In this document: positions 43,811 to 52,414 of the stretch, piece after piece
Layout: the number at the start of each line of letters is the position of its first letter
Position numbering within the stretch: the first letter of the stretch is position 1
NCBI GenBank assembly: GCA_019247715.1
Contig: JAFBAO010000104.1
Span: 20,931-84,930, forward strand
Direction of reading: 5' to 3'
Source: Caulobacteraceae bacterium
GTDB lineage: Bacteria > Pseudomonadota > Alphaproteobacteria > Caulobacterales > Caulobacteraceae
DNA: 64,000 bases
Program-made: the position numbers and the translations under genes
The notes under the pieces: generated by a model
Told to the model about the DNA's origin: nothing
The model's database searches: none
The model's input: only the letters and a program-made list of their open reading frames with translations

Positions 43811-44196
43811 GCCGCCAGCGGCGCGTCCGCGGGCGGCATCGGATGGTCCTTGAGCTTCTGCGGTCTTACCCATGCGATGGCCTCGTGTTCGCGAGCCGCA
43901 ACCAGCCCTTCCCAGCGTCGACACAGGTAAAGTGGCATGAGCAGGTGAAACGATTCGTAACCGTGACTGGTAAAAACGAAGGGGGCGAGGCAGGCCTCGG
44001 CGACCTTAATTCCAAGCTCTTCGTGCAGTTCGCGGATGAGGCAGCTCTCAGGGGTTTCACCGGGATTAAGCTTACCGCCCGGGAACTCCCATAACCCTTC
44101 CAGCGATTTACCACGCGGCCGCTTGGCGATGAGGACCCGTCCGTCGGCGTCCACGAGCGCGGCGGCGGCCACCAGCAGGAGAGGCTTCCCGGTCAG
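43789..44196 (-). CDS. MutT-type Nudix hydrolase, probable CTG start
   Basis: 135 residues if started at CTG 44196. LLLVAAAALVDADGRVLIAKRPRGKSLEGLWEFPGGKLNPGETPESCLIRELHEELGI contains the Nudix box (G-x5-E-x7-REL-x2-E-L-G-I). It cleans oxidised nucleotides such as 8-oxo-dGTP. The frame has no ATG/GTG/TTG before the first strand except GTG 44172, which would cut into the fold; CTG 44196 overlaps the argJ stop as CTGA, with GGGGA about 9 nt before it. Confidence 0.85.
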   Translation of the reverse strand: MTGKPLLLVAAAALVDADGRVLIAKRPRGKSLEGLWEFPGGKLNPGETPESCLIRELHEELGIKVAEACLAPFVFTSHGYESFHLLMPLYLCRRWEGLVAAREHEAIAWVRPQKLKDHPMPPADAPLAAWLCDFL

Positions 44197-45605
44197 CTTC
44201 GATAATCCCCGTTGATCGACACGTAGCCGTGGGTGAGGTCGCAGGTCCACATCGTCGCCGACCCCCGGCCGACGCCTACGTCCACGCCGACCTCCAGTTC
44301 CTTGTGCTTCATGTAGGCGCTCATCCTCGCCTCGGAGTAGTCGTCGGCGATCCGCCCGTCGCGGGCGGCGAAGAGCTCGCCGAACCGGATGCTGATCCGC
44401 TCGCGGTTGATCGGCTCGTCGGCGCGGCCGACCGCCATGACGATCCGGCCCCAGTTGGCGTCCTCGCCGGCGAAGGCGGTCTTGACCAGCGGGCTCTCGG
44501 CCACCGTGCGGGCGATCTTGCGGGCCGAGGCCGCCGAGGCCGCCCCGGTGACGCTGATCTTCACGAACTTGGTCGCGCCCTCGCCATCGCGGACCAGCTG
44601 AAGGGCGAGGTCGAGGAGCACGGCTTCGAGCTTGGCGCGGAAGTCGGCGAGCCGCGCGTCCCCGGCGCGGCTGATCCGGGGCGCGGCCGCCTGGCCGGTG
44701 GCGAAGAGCAGCAGGGTGTCGTTGGTGGAGCGGTCCCCATCGACCGTGACGCTGTTGAAGCTGGTGCGGACGTAAAGCTGGGCCAGCGCCTGCAGCGCCG
44801 CTGGGGCGATGGCCGCGTCGGTGGCGACGAAGGCCAGCATGGTGGCCATGTCGGGGGCGATCATTCCCGAGCCCTTGGCGATCCCGGCGATCCGCACGGG
44901 AGCGCCGTCGATCTCGGCCGTTGCGGTCGCGCCCTTGGGGAAAGTGTCGGTGGTCATGATGCCCCGGGCCGCCTCGGCCCAGCCGACGGGGCTGAGGCGA
45001 TGGGCGATCTCGGGCAGCCTGCCGGTGATCTTGGCGTCGGGCAGGAGCTGGCCGATGACACCGGTGGAGGCGAGCATGACCTCGCGCTGGCGGCAGTCCA
45101 GCCGCTTGGCGACCGCCGAGGCCACCCGGCGCGCGGCGTCGGCGCCCGGCTTGCCGGTGAAGGAATTGGCGCAGCCGGCGTTGACCACCAGCGCCCTGAT
45201 GTTCCGCCCGCCCGTGGCTTCCAGCTGGCGCTTGCACCAGTCCACCGGCGCCGATCCCACCCCGTGGCGGGTGAAGACGCCCGCGCAGGTGGTCCCCTCG
45301 GCGAAGGCCATCAAGATCACGTCGTCGCGCTCGTGCCGGTAGAGGCCGGCGCGGCCGGCGGCCACCTCCACGCCGGCCACCGGGGAAATGTCCGGAAACG
45401 GGACGGCGTTGGGCGAAATCGCCAAGCCGGGCTTGCCCGCCCCGGTCGGCGGCGGCTCGGGTCCGAACTGCCGATGCTGGCGGTCGGCGCGCCGCAGCGC
45501 AGCGCTCTTCCAGGCGCTCCTCAAGGGATCGAGGGCGCGTTCGAGCGTCTGGCCGACGATTTCCGCCGGCCCGGGCGGTTGGGGCTTCACAGGGCGGCGG
45601 GTCAT
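44193..45605 (-). CDS. argJ: Bifunctional ornithine acetyltransferase/N-acetylglutamate synthase
   Basis: 470 residues. The self-cleavage motif [14 protein letters not shown] has nucleophile Thr255; [18 protein letters not shown] and [15 protein letters not shown] are also conserved. ArgJ moves acetyl from N-acetylornithine to glutamate in arginine synthesis. The first 60 residues (Pro/Arg-rich, with [23 protein letters not shown]) precede the usual ArgJ start [13 protein letters not shown] and are an unusual extension. Its ATG overlaps the ppiC stop as ATGA. Confidence 0.95.
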   Translation of the reverse strand: MTRRPVKPQPPGPAEIVGQTLERALDPLRSAWKSAALRRADRQHRQFGPEPPPTGAGKPGLAISPNAVPFPDISPVAGVEVAAGRAGLYRHERDDVILMAFAEGTTCAGVFTRHGVGSAPVDWCKRQLEATGGRNIRALVVNAGCANSFTGKPGADAARRVASAVAKRLDCRQREVMLASTGVIGQLLPDAKITGRLPEIAHRLSPVGWAEAARGIMTTDTFPKGATATAEIDGAPVRIAGIAKGSGMIAPDMATMLAFVATDAAIAPAALQALAQLYVRTSFNSVTVDGDRSTNDTLLLFATGQAAAPRISRAGDARLADFRAKLEAVLLDLALQLVRDGEGATKFVKISVTGAASAASARKIARTVAESPLVKTAFAGEDANWGRIVMAVGRADEPINRERISIRFGELFAARDGRIADDYSEARMSAYMKHKELEVGVDVGVGRGSATMWTCDLTHGYVSINGDYRS

Positions 45606-46588
45606 GGCGTGGCCTTTGTCATGGCGGTGTTGGCGGCTGGGGCGGGGGCCCCCGACGCCGGCGGCGGCGCCGAGGCGGGTTCGGTCGGCGCGCCCGGCAC
45701 GTCCGGAGGCGGGGCGATCAGGGTCGCGATCTTGGCCTGGCTGCGCAGCTTCAGCACCAGATCCTTCACCCGATCGTAGGTGAGGAACCGGATGATCTGC
45801 GGGCGCGCGCTCTCGAAGGTGGGGGCCGGCTCCGGACCGCGGGCGTCGACCTTCAGCACCGCCCAGCCCTGATCCAGCCGCACCGGCCCGACCACCTGGC
45901 CCGCCTTGGCCCCCTTCACCGCCGTGGCGAGGGCCTCGGGAAGGGTGTCGGTGGTCGTCGTCCCGAGGTCGCCGCCCTTGAAGCGGGTGGCGTCGTCCCT
46001 CGAGCGCTCCATGGCCAGGGCGTCGAAGGCCGAACCCTCGGCGATGAGCTTCTTCACCTGCTCGGCCTCCGCCTGGCTCGCCAGCACGATCTGGCGCAGA
46101 TGGATCTCCTCGGCGGGCGTCTGGTTGCGCAGGAACTCCTGGTAGAGGGCGGCCTCGGCTTCGGGGCTGAGCGCCTGGCCCACGACGTTGTCCACCAGCA
46201 GATCCTCCAGCGCCCGGTCGCGGGCGGCGGCGAGGCGGCGTTGGGCGGCCGGGTCCTTGTCGAGCTTGCGCTTCACCGCCTCGGCCGCCAGCACCTTGGT
46301 GTCGATCACCTCGTCGAGCACCTGGCGGAAGAGGTCGGACGTCTGATCGAGCGGGTCGCCCGGGCCGATCAAGCCCTCGGCCACCGCCTCGCGCTTCACG
46401 TCCGAGGCCCACACCACCTCGCCATTGATCCTGGCCACCGCCGCGTCTCCGGGCTGCGGCGGACGCTGCGCGACCGGCTCGGGGCTGCAGGCCGCCGTCG
46501 TCAGGGCGAGCGCGACGCCGGCGAGCAGCGCTGCTGCGGCCGTTCCCCTGTCCGTCCTCGCCGCCGAAGGTCTCACGATCCCGCGCAT
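45602..46588 (-). CDS. PpiC/SurA-like peptidyl-prolyl isomerase lipoprotein
   Basis: 328 residues starting at ATG 46588. A type II signal ends at LTTAAC (Cys34). The parvulin domain is HLRQIVLASQAEAEQVKKLIAEGSAFDALAMERSRDDATRFKGGDLGTTTTDTLPEALATAVKGAKAGQVVGPVRLDQGWAVLKV. It folds envelope proteins. A Pro/Ala-rich C-tail follows. First gene of the ppiC-argJ-mutT-pilin chain; divergent from the MaoC gene. Confidence 0.92.
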   Translation of the reverse strand: MRGIVRPSAARTDRGTAAAALLAGVALALTTAACSPEPVAQRPPQPGDAAVARINGEVVWASDVKREAVAEGLIGPGDPLDQTSDLFRQVLDEVIDTKVLAAEAVKRKLDKDPAAQRRLAAARDRALEDLLVDNVVGQALSPEAEAALYQEFLRNQTPAEEIHLRQIVLASQAEAEQVKKLIAEGSAFDALAMERSRDDATRFKGGDLGTTTTDTLPEALATAVKGAKAGQVVGPVRLDQGWAVLKVDARGPEPAPTFESARPQIIRFLTYDRVKDLVLKLRSQAKIATLIAPPPDVPGAPTEPASAPPPASGAPAPAANTAMTKATP

Positions 46589-46742
46589 GGTCGCGAATGG
46601 ACGGCGCGTCAAGTTCGGCCAGGTCCGCGCCGAAGGGGTTGCGCACGCCCTCCGCGCCTCGCTAGACGATTAGGGAGCGCGCCCGGCCTAGGGGCGCCCC
46701 ATCGCGAGCGGGCGGGCGCCCGCCCGCAGAGGAGGCAAGGCC

Positions 46743-48002
46743 ATGAACGATGTCGCCGAGCAAGGCAAGCCGAAGGGCGGATACGGCATCCTCACCGACG
46801 AGGGCATCGAACGCCTGAAGAAGCGGATCGGCATCCAGGTCAACCGGGCCACCGTTCCGCACAACTTCGAGGTCACCTGGGACGGCTCGCGGCACTTCGC
46901 CAACGGCTACGGCGACGACAATCCGCTATGGTGCGATCCCGAATACGGCAAGAAGACCCGTTGGGGCGGCCTCATCGCGCCTCCCAACTTCCTCTACACC
47001 ATGGGCGAGGGCGACGCGCCGCCGCTGTCGGCGGAGACCAAGGCGCTTTTGAAGGGCGACCCGCTGGTCGGCCTCGGCTCCTACCAGGCGGTGATGGAGT
47101 TCGAGTACTGGCGGCCCCTGAAGGTCGGCGACCGGCTGAAGGAGCGCAACGCCCTGATCGGCGTGCAGGTGAACGACAACAGCAAGTTCTCCGGCCGCAC
47201 GGTCGCGGAGATCAAGGGCTTCATCTACCGCAACCAGAACGAAGAGCTCACCGCCATCCGGCGGGGGACCTGGATCCGGGCCGAACGGCACGCCTCGGCC
47301 GAGCGGAAGAAGGAATACGAGCTCCCCTCGCCCTACACCCCCGAGCAGCTTGCCGAGATCGACGCGGCCTACGAGGCCGAGACGATCCGCGGGGCCGACA
47401 CCCTCTATTTCGAGGACGTGACGGTGGGGCAATCCATTCCGACCATCGTGCGCGGCCCACTGCGCCGCAGCGACATCGTCGTCTGGCACGTGGGCTGGGG
47501 GATGCAGCTCACCCCGCCCGGCGCCTTCAAAGTCTCCTACAAGACCCGCCGGAAGGTGCCCGGGCTCTTCACCCCCAACGCCCTCAACGTCCCGGACACC
47601 GTGCAGCGCCTGCACTGGGAGAAGGAATGGGCCAACCAGCTCGGCATCCCGATCAGCTACGACTACGGCGGCCTGCGCGAGACGTTCCTGACCAACATCC
47701 TCACCAACTGGATCGGCGACGAGGGCTGGCTCTGGAAGCTCTCCTGCCAGCACCGCAAGTTCGTCTACGAAGGCGACACCTACTGGATGAAGGGCAAGGT
47801 GACCGACAAGAAGCTCACCGAGGTGGGCGGCGAGGTGAGCCTCGACGTCTGGGTCGAGAACCAGCACGGCACCATCACCTCGCCCGGGAACGCGGTGGTC
47901 CTGCTGCCGACCCGCCAGGCTCCGGTGACCTTGCCGAAGCCCGCGGTGTCCGAAATCGACGCCATGTTCGCCCACGAGGTGGCCCGCTACCGGCAGGACT
48001 AG
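46743..48002 (+). CDS. MaoC-like two-domain acyl dehydratase
   Basis: 419 residues with an N-terminal FAS1-like dehydratase half (FEVTWDGSRHFANGYGDDNPLWCDPEYG...RWGGLIAPPNFLYTMGEGD) and a C-terminal hot-dog half (YFEDVTVGQSIPTIVRGPLRRSDIVVWHVGWGMQL). The D-x4-H type catalytic pair is not obvious in canonical form, so hydratase activity is inferred by fold. Similar proteins occur with thiolase and DUF35 genes in steroid and terpenoid degradation. Ribosome site GAGGAGG (46730-46736). Confidence 0.85.
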   Translation: MNDVAEQGKPKGGYGILTDEGIERLKKRIGIQVNRATVPHNFEVTWDGSRHFANGYGDDNPLWCDPEYGKKTRWGGLIAPPNFLYTMGEGDAPPLSAETKALLKGDPLVGLGSYQAVMEFEYWRPLKVGDRLKERNALIGVQVNDNSKFSGRTVAEIKGFIYRNQNEELTAIRRGTWIRAERHASAERKKEYELPSPYTPEQLAEIDAAYEAETIRGADTLYFEDVTVGQSIPTIVRGPLRRSDIVVWHVGWGMQLTPPGAFKVSYKTRRKVPGLFTPNALNVPDTVQRLHWEKEWANQLGIPISYDYGGLRETFLTNILTNWIGDEGWLWKLSCQHRKFVYEGDTYWMKGKVTDKKLTEVGGEVSLDVWVENQHGTITSPGNAVVLLPTRQAPVTLPKPAVSEIDAMFAHEVARYRQD

Positions 48003-48023
48003 GGCGCGACGGCCGCCGTAACG

Positions 48024-48120
48024 CCTCACCCTCCCATTGCTCCGCAATGGGCCCCTCCCTCTCCCTCCAGGAGAGGTGTTCGATGCAGCGCCCTCACCTT
48101 GCCTCTCCCGGAGGGTGAGG
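48024..48120. repeat. Palindromic repeat between convergent genes
   Basis: CCTCACCCTCC (48024-48034) is the exact inverse of GGAGGGTGAGG (48110-48120). Inside, CCCATTGC (48033-48040) and GCAATGGG (48044-48051) make a tight hairpin with loop TCC. The purine/pyrimidine-rich text is typical of REP-like intergenic repeats in Caulobacterales and could act as a two-way terminator. Confidence 0.65.
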
Positions 48121-48145
48121 GGTTGTGGCGCCGCCCTACCGACGC

Positions 48146-48943
48146 TCAGGCGCCCTTGAACACCGGCGTGCGCTTCTCCAGCAGCGCGCTCACGCCCTCG
48201 GCGTGGTCCTCGGTGAGGTGGGAGATCGCCTGGGCGGCGGCCGACATTTCCAGCAGGGTCTCGTAGGAGGTGGACTGGGCGTGCTTCAGGAGCGCCTTGG
48301 CGATCCGAAGCGCGTGCGGGGGCTGCTCGGAGATCCGGTTGGCGAGCGCCAGGGCCTCGTCCATCAGCGACTCGGCGGGGACCACCCGGTTGACCAGCCC
48401 CCAGGCGGCGGCGGTCTGGGCGTCGATCACGTTGGCGCTGAACAGCATCTCGCTGGCGCGGCTCATCCCAACCACCCGCGGCAGTAGCCAGGCGCCGCCG
48501 TCGCCCGGCACCAGGCCGAGGCGCAGGAAAGTGACGCCGAAGCGGGCCTTCTCGGAGGCGATGCGGATGTCGGTCATGCAGGCCACGTCGCAGCCCAGCC
48601 CGATCGCCGGCCCGTTCACCGCCGCGATCGAGGGGATGTCGAGGCCCTGCAGGGCCTTGCCGATCCGGTGGATGTTGCGGCGGTAGCGTTCGCGGATCTC
48701 CACCGCCGTCTCGGCGAAGTCGCCCTTGCGCTCCTTCATGTCCTTGACGTTGCCGCCCGCCGAGAAGGCCGAGCCGGCGCCGGTGAGGATCATGCAGCGC
48801 ACGTTGTTGTCGGCGTTGAAGCGCGCCACGACCTCGGTGAAGGCGTCGCCGTCGCCTTCCTGCCCCAGGGGATTGCGCGCCTCGGGCCGGTTGATGGTGA
48901 CGATGGCGACGTGGCCGCGCTGTTCGACGAGAAGGAATGACAT
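48146..48943 (-). CDS. Enoyl-CoA hydratase
   Basis: 265 residues of crotonase fold: INRPEARNPLG, SAGGNVKDM and AAVNGPAIGLGCDVACMTDIRIASEKARFGVTFLRLGLVPGDGG with the family's second catalytic Glu position occupied differently (VPGDGG). It hydrates or isomerises enoyl-CoA esters. GAGG 7 nt upstream supports ATG 48943. Downstream of the thiolase/DUF35 pair on the same strand, 110 bp apart, so part of the same module. Confidence 0.92.
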   Translation of the reverse strand: MSFLLVEQRGHVAIVTINRPEARNPLGQEGDGDAFTEVVARFNADNNVRCMILTGAGSAFSAGGNVKDMKERKGDFAETAVEIRERYRRNIHRIGKALQGLDIPSIAAVNGPAIGLGCDVACMTDIRIASEKARFGVTFLRLGLVPGDGGAWLLPRVVGMSRASEMLFSANVIDAQTAAAWGLVNRVVPAESLMDEALALANRISEQPPHALRIAKALLKHAQSTSYETLLEMSAAAQAISHLTEDHAEGVSALLEKRTPVFKGA

Positions 48944-49053
48944 GGCTGCCTCGGCTTGAAATTCGGATTTTGAGCGGTCAGGTCCGTCTCGTGGCACAGG
49001 CGGACGTCGGCGACAATCGCCGGCGCCGGCCCCCCGGGGGGCTGGCGCCGGCG

Positions 49054-50214
49054 TCAGTTGGCCTTTTCCAGGATGTGCACCGCCGAGACCGTGCCCAGCC
49101 CCACCACGTGGGCGAGGCCGATCCGGGCCCCGGGGACCTGCCGGACGCCGGCGACGCCGCGCAGATGGCACGAGAGCTCGTAGAGGTTGGCGATGCCGGT
49201 GGCGGCGATGGGGTGGCCTTTGGACAGCAGGCCGCCCGACAGGTTCACCGGAATCCGCCCTCCGATGGCCGTCTCGCCGGTGTCGATCATCCTCCCCGCC
49301 TCGCCCGGGCCGCAAAGCCTGAGGTTCTCGTAGTGGAGGAGCTCGGCGGTGGCGAAGCAATCATGGAGCTCCACGAGGTCCACATCGTCCGGACCGAGGC
49401 CCGCCTTTTCGTAGGCCCAGTCGGCGGCCATGCGGGTGGCGGTGTTGACGTCCCACATGGTGGGGTTGCGCCTCTGGAAGGCGTCGGAGGCCAGCGCGGA
49501 GGCGCGAACCTTCACCGCCCGGTTCATCAGACCCCGGCGCTTCGCCTCGCGCTCGCTCATCACCACCGCGGCGGCCGCGCCGTCGACGTTCACCGAGCAC
49601 ATGAGCTTGGTGTTCGGGTAGGCGATCATCTCCGCGCCCATCACTTCCTCGAGCGGCGTCTCCTTTTGGTAGATCGCCTTGGGATTGAAGGTGGAGTGGT
49701 GGTGGTTCTTGACGCTCACCTTGGCGAACTGCGCGAAGGTGGTGCCGTACTTGGCGGCGTGCTCCTGGCCCGACTCGGCGAACACCGCCGGCATGCTGGC
49801 CGAGCCGATCAGACCCTCGGCGGAGACGCCGTTGTCGGCCGCCCCGCCCAGAAGGCCGCGGGGCATCACCTCGCAGCCCACCGCCAGCGTGATCTCGGAA
49901 TCGCCGGCCAGTATGTTGAACATCGCCTCCCGGAAGGCGGTGGCGCCGGTGGCGCAGGCGTTGGAGACGCTCGCCGAGGGAATGCCGGTCTGGCCGATCA
50001 TCTTCTGCAGCCGCTGGGCGATCCCGCCGCTGAAGGCGCTGCCGGCGTAGAGGGCCTGGATGTCCTTGATGGAGACCTGCGCCTCGTCCATGGCGTTGAG
50101 CGCCGCCTCGGCGCCCAGGACCTCGGGACCCACCCCCGCGGCCTTGCTGAACTTCAGCATGTCGATCCCGACGATGTAGACGTCACCCCTGGTCCGACCT
50201 CCTTTTGGCCTCAC
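49054..50214 (-). CDS. SCP-x/Ltp-type thiolase
   Basis: 386 residues. Nucleophile Cys87 in VSNACATGATAF, the base-region VELHDCFATAELLHYE and KGHPIAATGIANLYEL match the SCP2-thiolase branch. Presence of the Cys argues for true thiolase, in contrast to Ltp2-type steroid aldolases. The GTG start overlaps the DUF35 stop as GTGA, suggesting a complex. It cleaves 3-ketoacyl-CoA, probably of branched or steroid side chains. Confidence 0.9.
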   Translation of the reverse strand: MRPKGGRTRGDVYIVGIDMLKFSKAAGVGPEVLGAEAALNAMDEAQVSIKDIQALYAGSAFSGGIAQRLQKMIGQTGIPSASVSNACATGATAFREAMFNILAGDSEITLAVGCEVMPRGLLGGAADNGVSAEGLIGSASMPAVFAESGQEHAAKYGTTFAQFAKVSVKNHHHSTFNPKAIYQKETPLEEVMGAEMIAYPNTKLMCSVNVDGAAAAVVMSEREAKRRGLMNRAVKVRASALASDAFQRRNPTMWDVNTATRMAADWAYEKAGLGPDDVDLVELHDCFATAELLHYENLRLCGPGEAGRMIDTGETAIGGRIPVNLSGGLLSKGHPIAATGIANLYELSCHLRGVAGVRQVPGARIGLAHVVGLGTVSAVHILEKAN

Positions 50215-50636
50215 GCGGGCTCGAAAAAATAGCTGACATAGGAGCGGCCCTCGCGGTCGCGCCGGCCCAGCGCGTCGTCGAACGCCATCCTGAGCGGCAT
50301 GCCGAACTTGATCGCCTCGGGCTTCGGCTCCACGCCGCGCACCACGCCTTTCAGCGTCACCCCGTCATCGAGGTCCACGATCGCCGAAATGAACGGCGTC
50401 TCCACCCCCGGGAACGAGCGGAAGACGATCGAGTAGCTGTGCAGCACGCCCCGTTCGCTGGCCCTGAACGGCCTCAGGGTGTTGCGGGCGCCGCAGGAGG
50501 GACAGGCCACCGGCTGCGAGGTGACGACGGCCTCGCAGGCGCTGCAGCGACGCGCTTCGACATAGGCCTGGCCGCGCTCGTCGATCTTGATGCAGGGCAG
50601 GACGGTGCGGCGCTCGGCGGCGGTGGCTTCGGTCAT
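50211..50636 (-). CDS. DUF35/OB-fold zinc-ribbon protein
   Basis: 141 residues: an N-terminal zinc ribbon (CSAC...CPSC at about 31-48) and an OB-fold (VLHSYSIVFRSFPGVETPFISAIVDLDDGVTLKGVV). Proteins of this kind bind acyl-CoA and partner with thiolases or aldolases; here translation is coupled with the thiolase gene. It probably channels substrate to it. Confidence 0.92.
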   Translation of the reverse strand: MTEATAAERRTVLPCIKIDERGQAYVEARRCSACEAVVTSQPVACPSCGARNTLRPFRASERGVLHSYSIVFRSFPGVETPFISAIVDLDDGVTLKGVVRGVEPKPEAIKFGMPLRMAFDDALGRRDREGRSYVSYFFEPA

Positions 50637-50760
50637 CGACAAGTCCTCATCGAGCGCGACCGCGCTCCCCGTTCGGCCGGCGCTTCCTCCATCGGCCCGC
50701 GAAGCTACAGTGGCGCCGGCTCCGGAAGTCAATATAGAGGTCGGGCGCGAGGAGGACGTG

Positions 50761-51537
50761 ATGAGCATGATCGAGCTGATCCCCGACCAGCTTCTGGGCG
50801 GTTCGGAGGAGCCTTTGGTCGCCGCCACCCGCGGCGCGGTGCGGATCCTCGTGATCAACAGACCTCAGGTGCGCAACGCCATGTCGCTGGAGCTGCGCAA
50901 GGCCTTCGCCCGCATGACGCGGGAAGCCGACGCCGATCCGGAGATCAAGGTGGTGATCATCACCGGCGCCCACGGGGTGTTCAGCGCCGGCGTCGATCTC
51001 AAGGAAATGATCGCCGGGGGCGGCGGGGGCAACTTCCGCCCCAATCCCGCCGAGGCGGCCCGCGCGATGGCCAAGCCTCTGATCGCGGCGGTGGACGGGA
51101 TCTGCGTCACCGGCGCGCTGGAGCTGACGCTCTCCTGCAGCTTCATCATCGCCTCCGACCGCTCCCGGTTCGCCGACACCCACGCCAGGCGCGGGCTGTT
51201 CCCCGGCTGGGGTCTCAGCGCCCTGTTGCCGAGCGCCGTCGGGGTCCGCCGCGCGCGCCAACTCTCGCTCACCGGCGAGTTCATCGATGCGCGGACCGCC
51301 TACGAGTGGGGCCTGGTCAACGAGCTCACCACGCCTGAACGGCTGCTTCCCCGCTGCCTGGAGCTTGCCGAGGGCATGATGTCCTGCAGCGAGGAGTCGG
51401 TGCTGCTGCAGATCGAGGTGATGAGCCGGTCGGAAGGGGCTTCGTTCGACGTCGCCCTCGCCGCCGAGGAAGCAGCCCGCCGCCGCCTCAGGGGGCCGCG
51501 GAAGGTGAACTGGCCGAAGGTCGAGGCCAAGGGCTAG
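50761..51537 (+). CDS. Enoyl-CoA hydratase/isomerase family protein
   Basis: 258 residues, crotonase fold with INRPQVRNAMS, FSAGVDLKEM and AAVDGICVTGALELTLSCSFIIASDRSRFADTHARRGLFPGWG. GAGGAGG 5 nt before ATG 50761. The active-site Glu in the HARRGLFPG loop is replaced, so it may act as isomerase or hydrolase-type crotonase. Divergent from the DUF35-thiolase unit across 124 bp, which should hold both promoters. Confidence 0.9.
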   Translation: MSMIELIPDQLLGGSEEPLVAATRGAVRILVINRPQVRNAMSLELRKAFARMTREADADPEIKVVIITGAHGVFSAGVDLKEMIAGGGGGNFRPNPAEAARAMAKPLIAAVDGICVTGALELTLSCSFIIASDRSRFADTHARRGLFPGWGLSALLPSAVGVRRARQLSLTGEFIDARTAYEWGLVNELTTPERLLPRCLELAEGMMSCSEESVLLQIEVMSRSEGASFDVALAAEEAARRRLRGPRKVNWPKVEAKG

Positions 51538-51563
51538 AGCCGGGCCGGCGCCGGACGCGCGAC

Positions 51564-52325
51564 CTATTCGTAGAAGGCTTCGCCGGTGCGGAGCGTCCGC
51601 CACTGCGTGTCGTCGTGGCTGAAGATCACTTCGGCGCCGTCCTTCTGGAGCCGCTCGATCTCGTCGTAGGCCTTCAAGGTGAGGTCGGCGTCGAAGTTGA
51701 TGCGCGGGACCGTGCGCGCTTCGAGGCTCTCGCGGACGGCCACCGTGTCGGAGGTGATCACGAAGGCCCCGTCGCGGTCGAGGACCACGTGGGCGATCAG
51801 CGATCCGGCCGTGTGGCCGGGCGTGGGGATGAGGGTCAGGCGCCGGTCGCCGAAGAGGTCGCGCTCGCCCTCGACGGTCTCGAACGTCGCCCCATAGTCC
51901 CATTCCGCCCGCACGTAGCCGCGGTCCTCGGCGTCCGGCGCGCTGGCCGCGGCCAGCTCCTTGGCGTGGCAGATCACCACCGCCCTGGGGAAGAAGGCGT
52001 TGCAGCCGCAATGGTCCATGTGAAGGTGCGAGCAGACCACCACGTCGATGTCCGCGGGGGTGAGGCCGGCCTTGGGCAGTTGGTGGGCCACCGTGTCTTC
52101 GGGACGAAAGATCGGCGTCGCAACCTTGACGAGGGCGCCCCAGCGAGCCTCGCCATGGGCGACCGCGTCCGGGTGGCATCCGGTGTCGAAGAGCACGTTG
52201 CCCTGCTTGTGCTTGATCAGGGCGCAAGAGACCGGCAGCTCGATTGTCGAGCCCTTCGGAGCGTCTTCGAAATAGAACCGGCGAGGCGAGACGAGGCGTC
52301 CGCCTGACAGAAGGTGCATCCTCAT
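51564..52325 (-). CDS. N-acyl homoserine lactonase-like metallo-beta-lactamase protein
   Basis: 253 residues with CSHLHMDHCG (HxHxDH), TPGHTAGSLI and SDTV plus the late His in FSHDDTQW. The layout matches AttM/AiiA-type lactonases, which open AHL or other lactones with two zinc ions. No LuxI/LuxR gene is near, so a catabolic lactone may be the real substrate. ATG 52325 is chosen; a second ATG is two codons on. Confidence 0.85.
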   Translation of the reverse strand: MRMHLLSGGRLVSPRRFYFEDAPKGSTIELPVSCALIKHKQGNVLFDTGCHPDAVAHGEARWGALVKVATPIFRPEDTVAHQLPKAGLTPADIDVVVCSHLHMDHCGCNAFFPRAVVICHAKELAAASAPDAEDRGYVRAEWDYGATFETVEGERDLFGDRRLTLIPTPGHTAGSLIAHVVLDRDGAFVITSDTVAVRESLEARTVPRINFDADLTLKAYDEIERLQKDGAEVIFSHDDTQWRTLRTGEAFYE

Positions 52326-52414
52326 GTTGCGGCTTTTCCTCCCTGCCGATGGCGTCGTCGCCGCAGCGATACGACAATCGGGCGAGCCAGGCGAGGGCGG
52401 CGCCAGCCCGCGGC

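Noticed and set aside
51564..52325. Quorum-quenching locus
   Set aside because: The lactonase fold is clear, but no luxI/luxR-type gene or AHL-related neighbour is present, so a general lactonase is equally likely.
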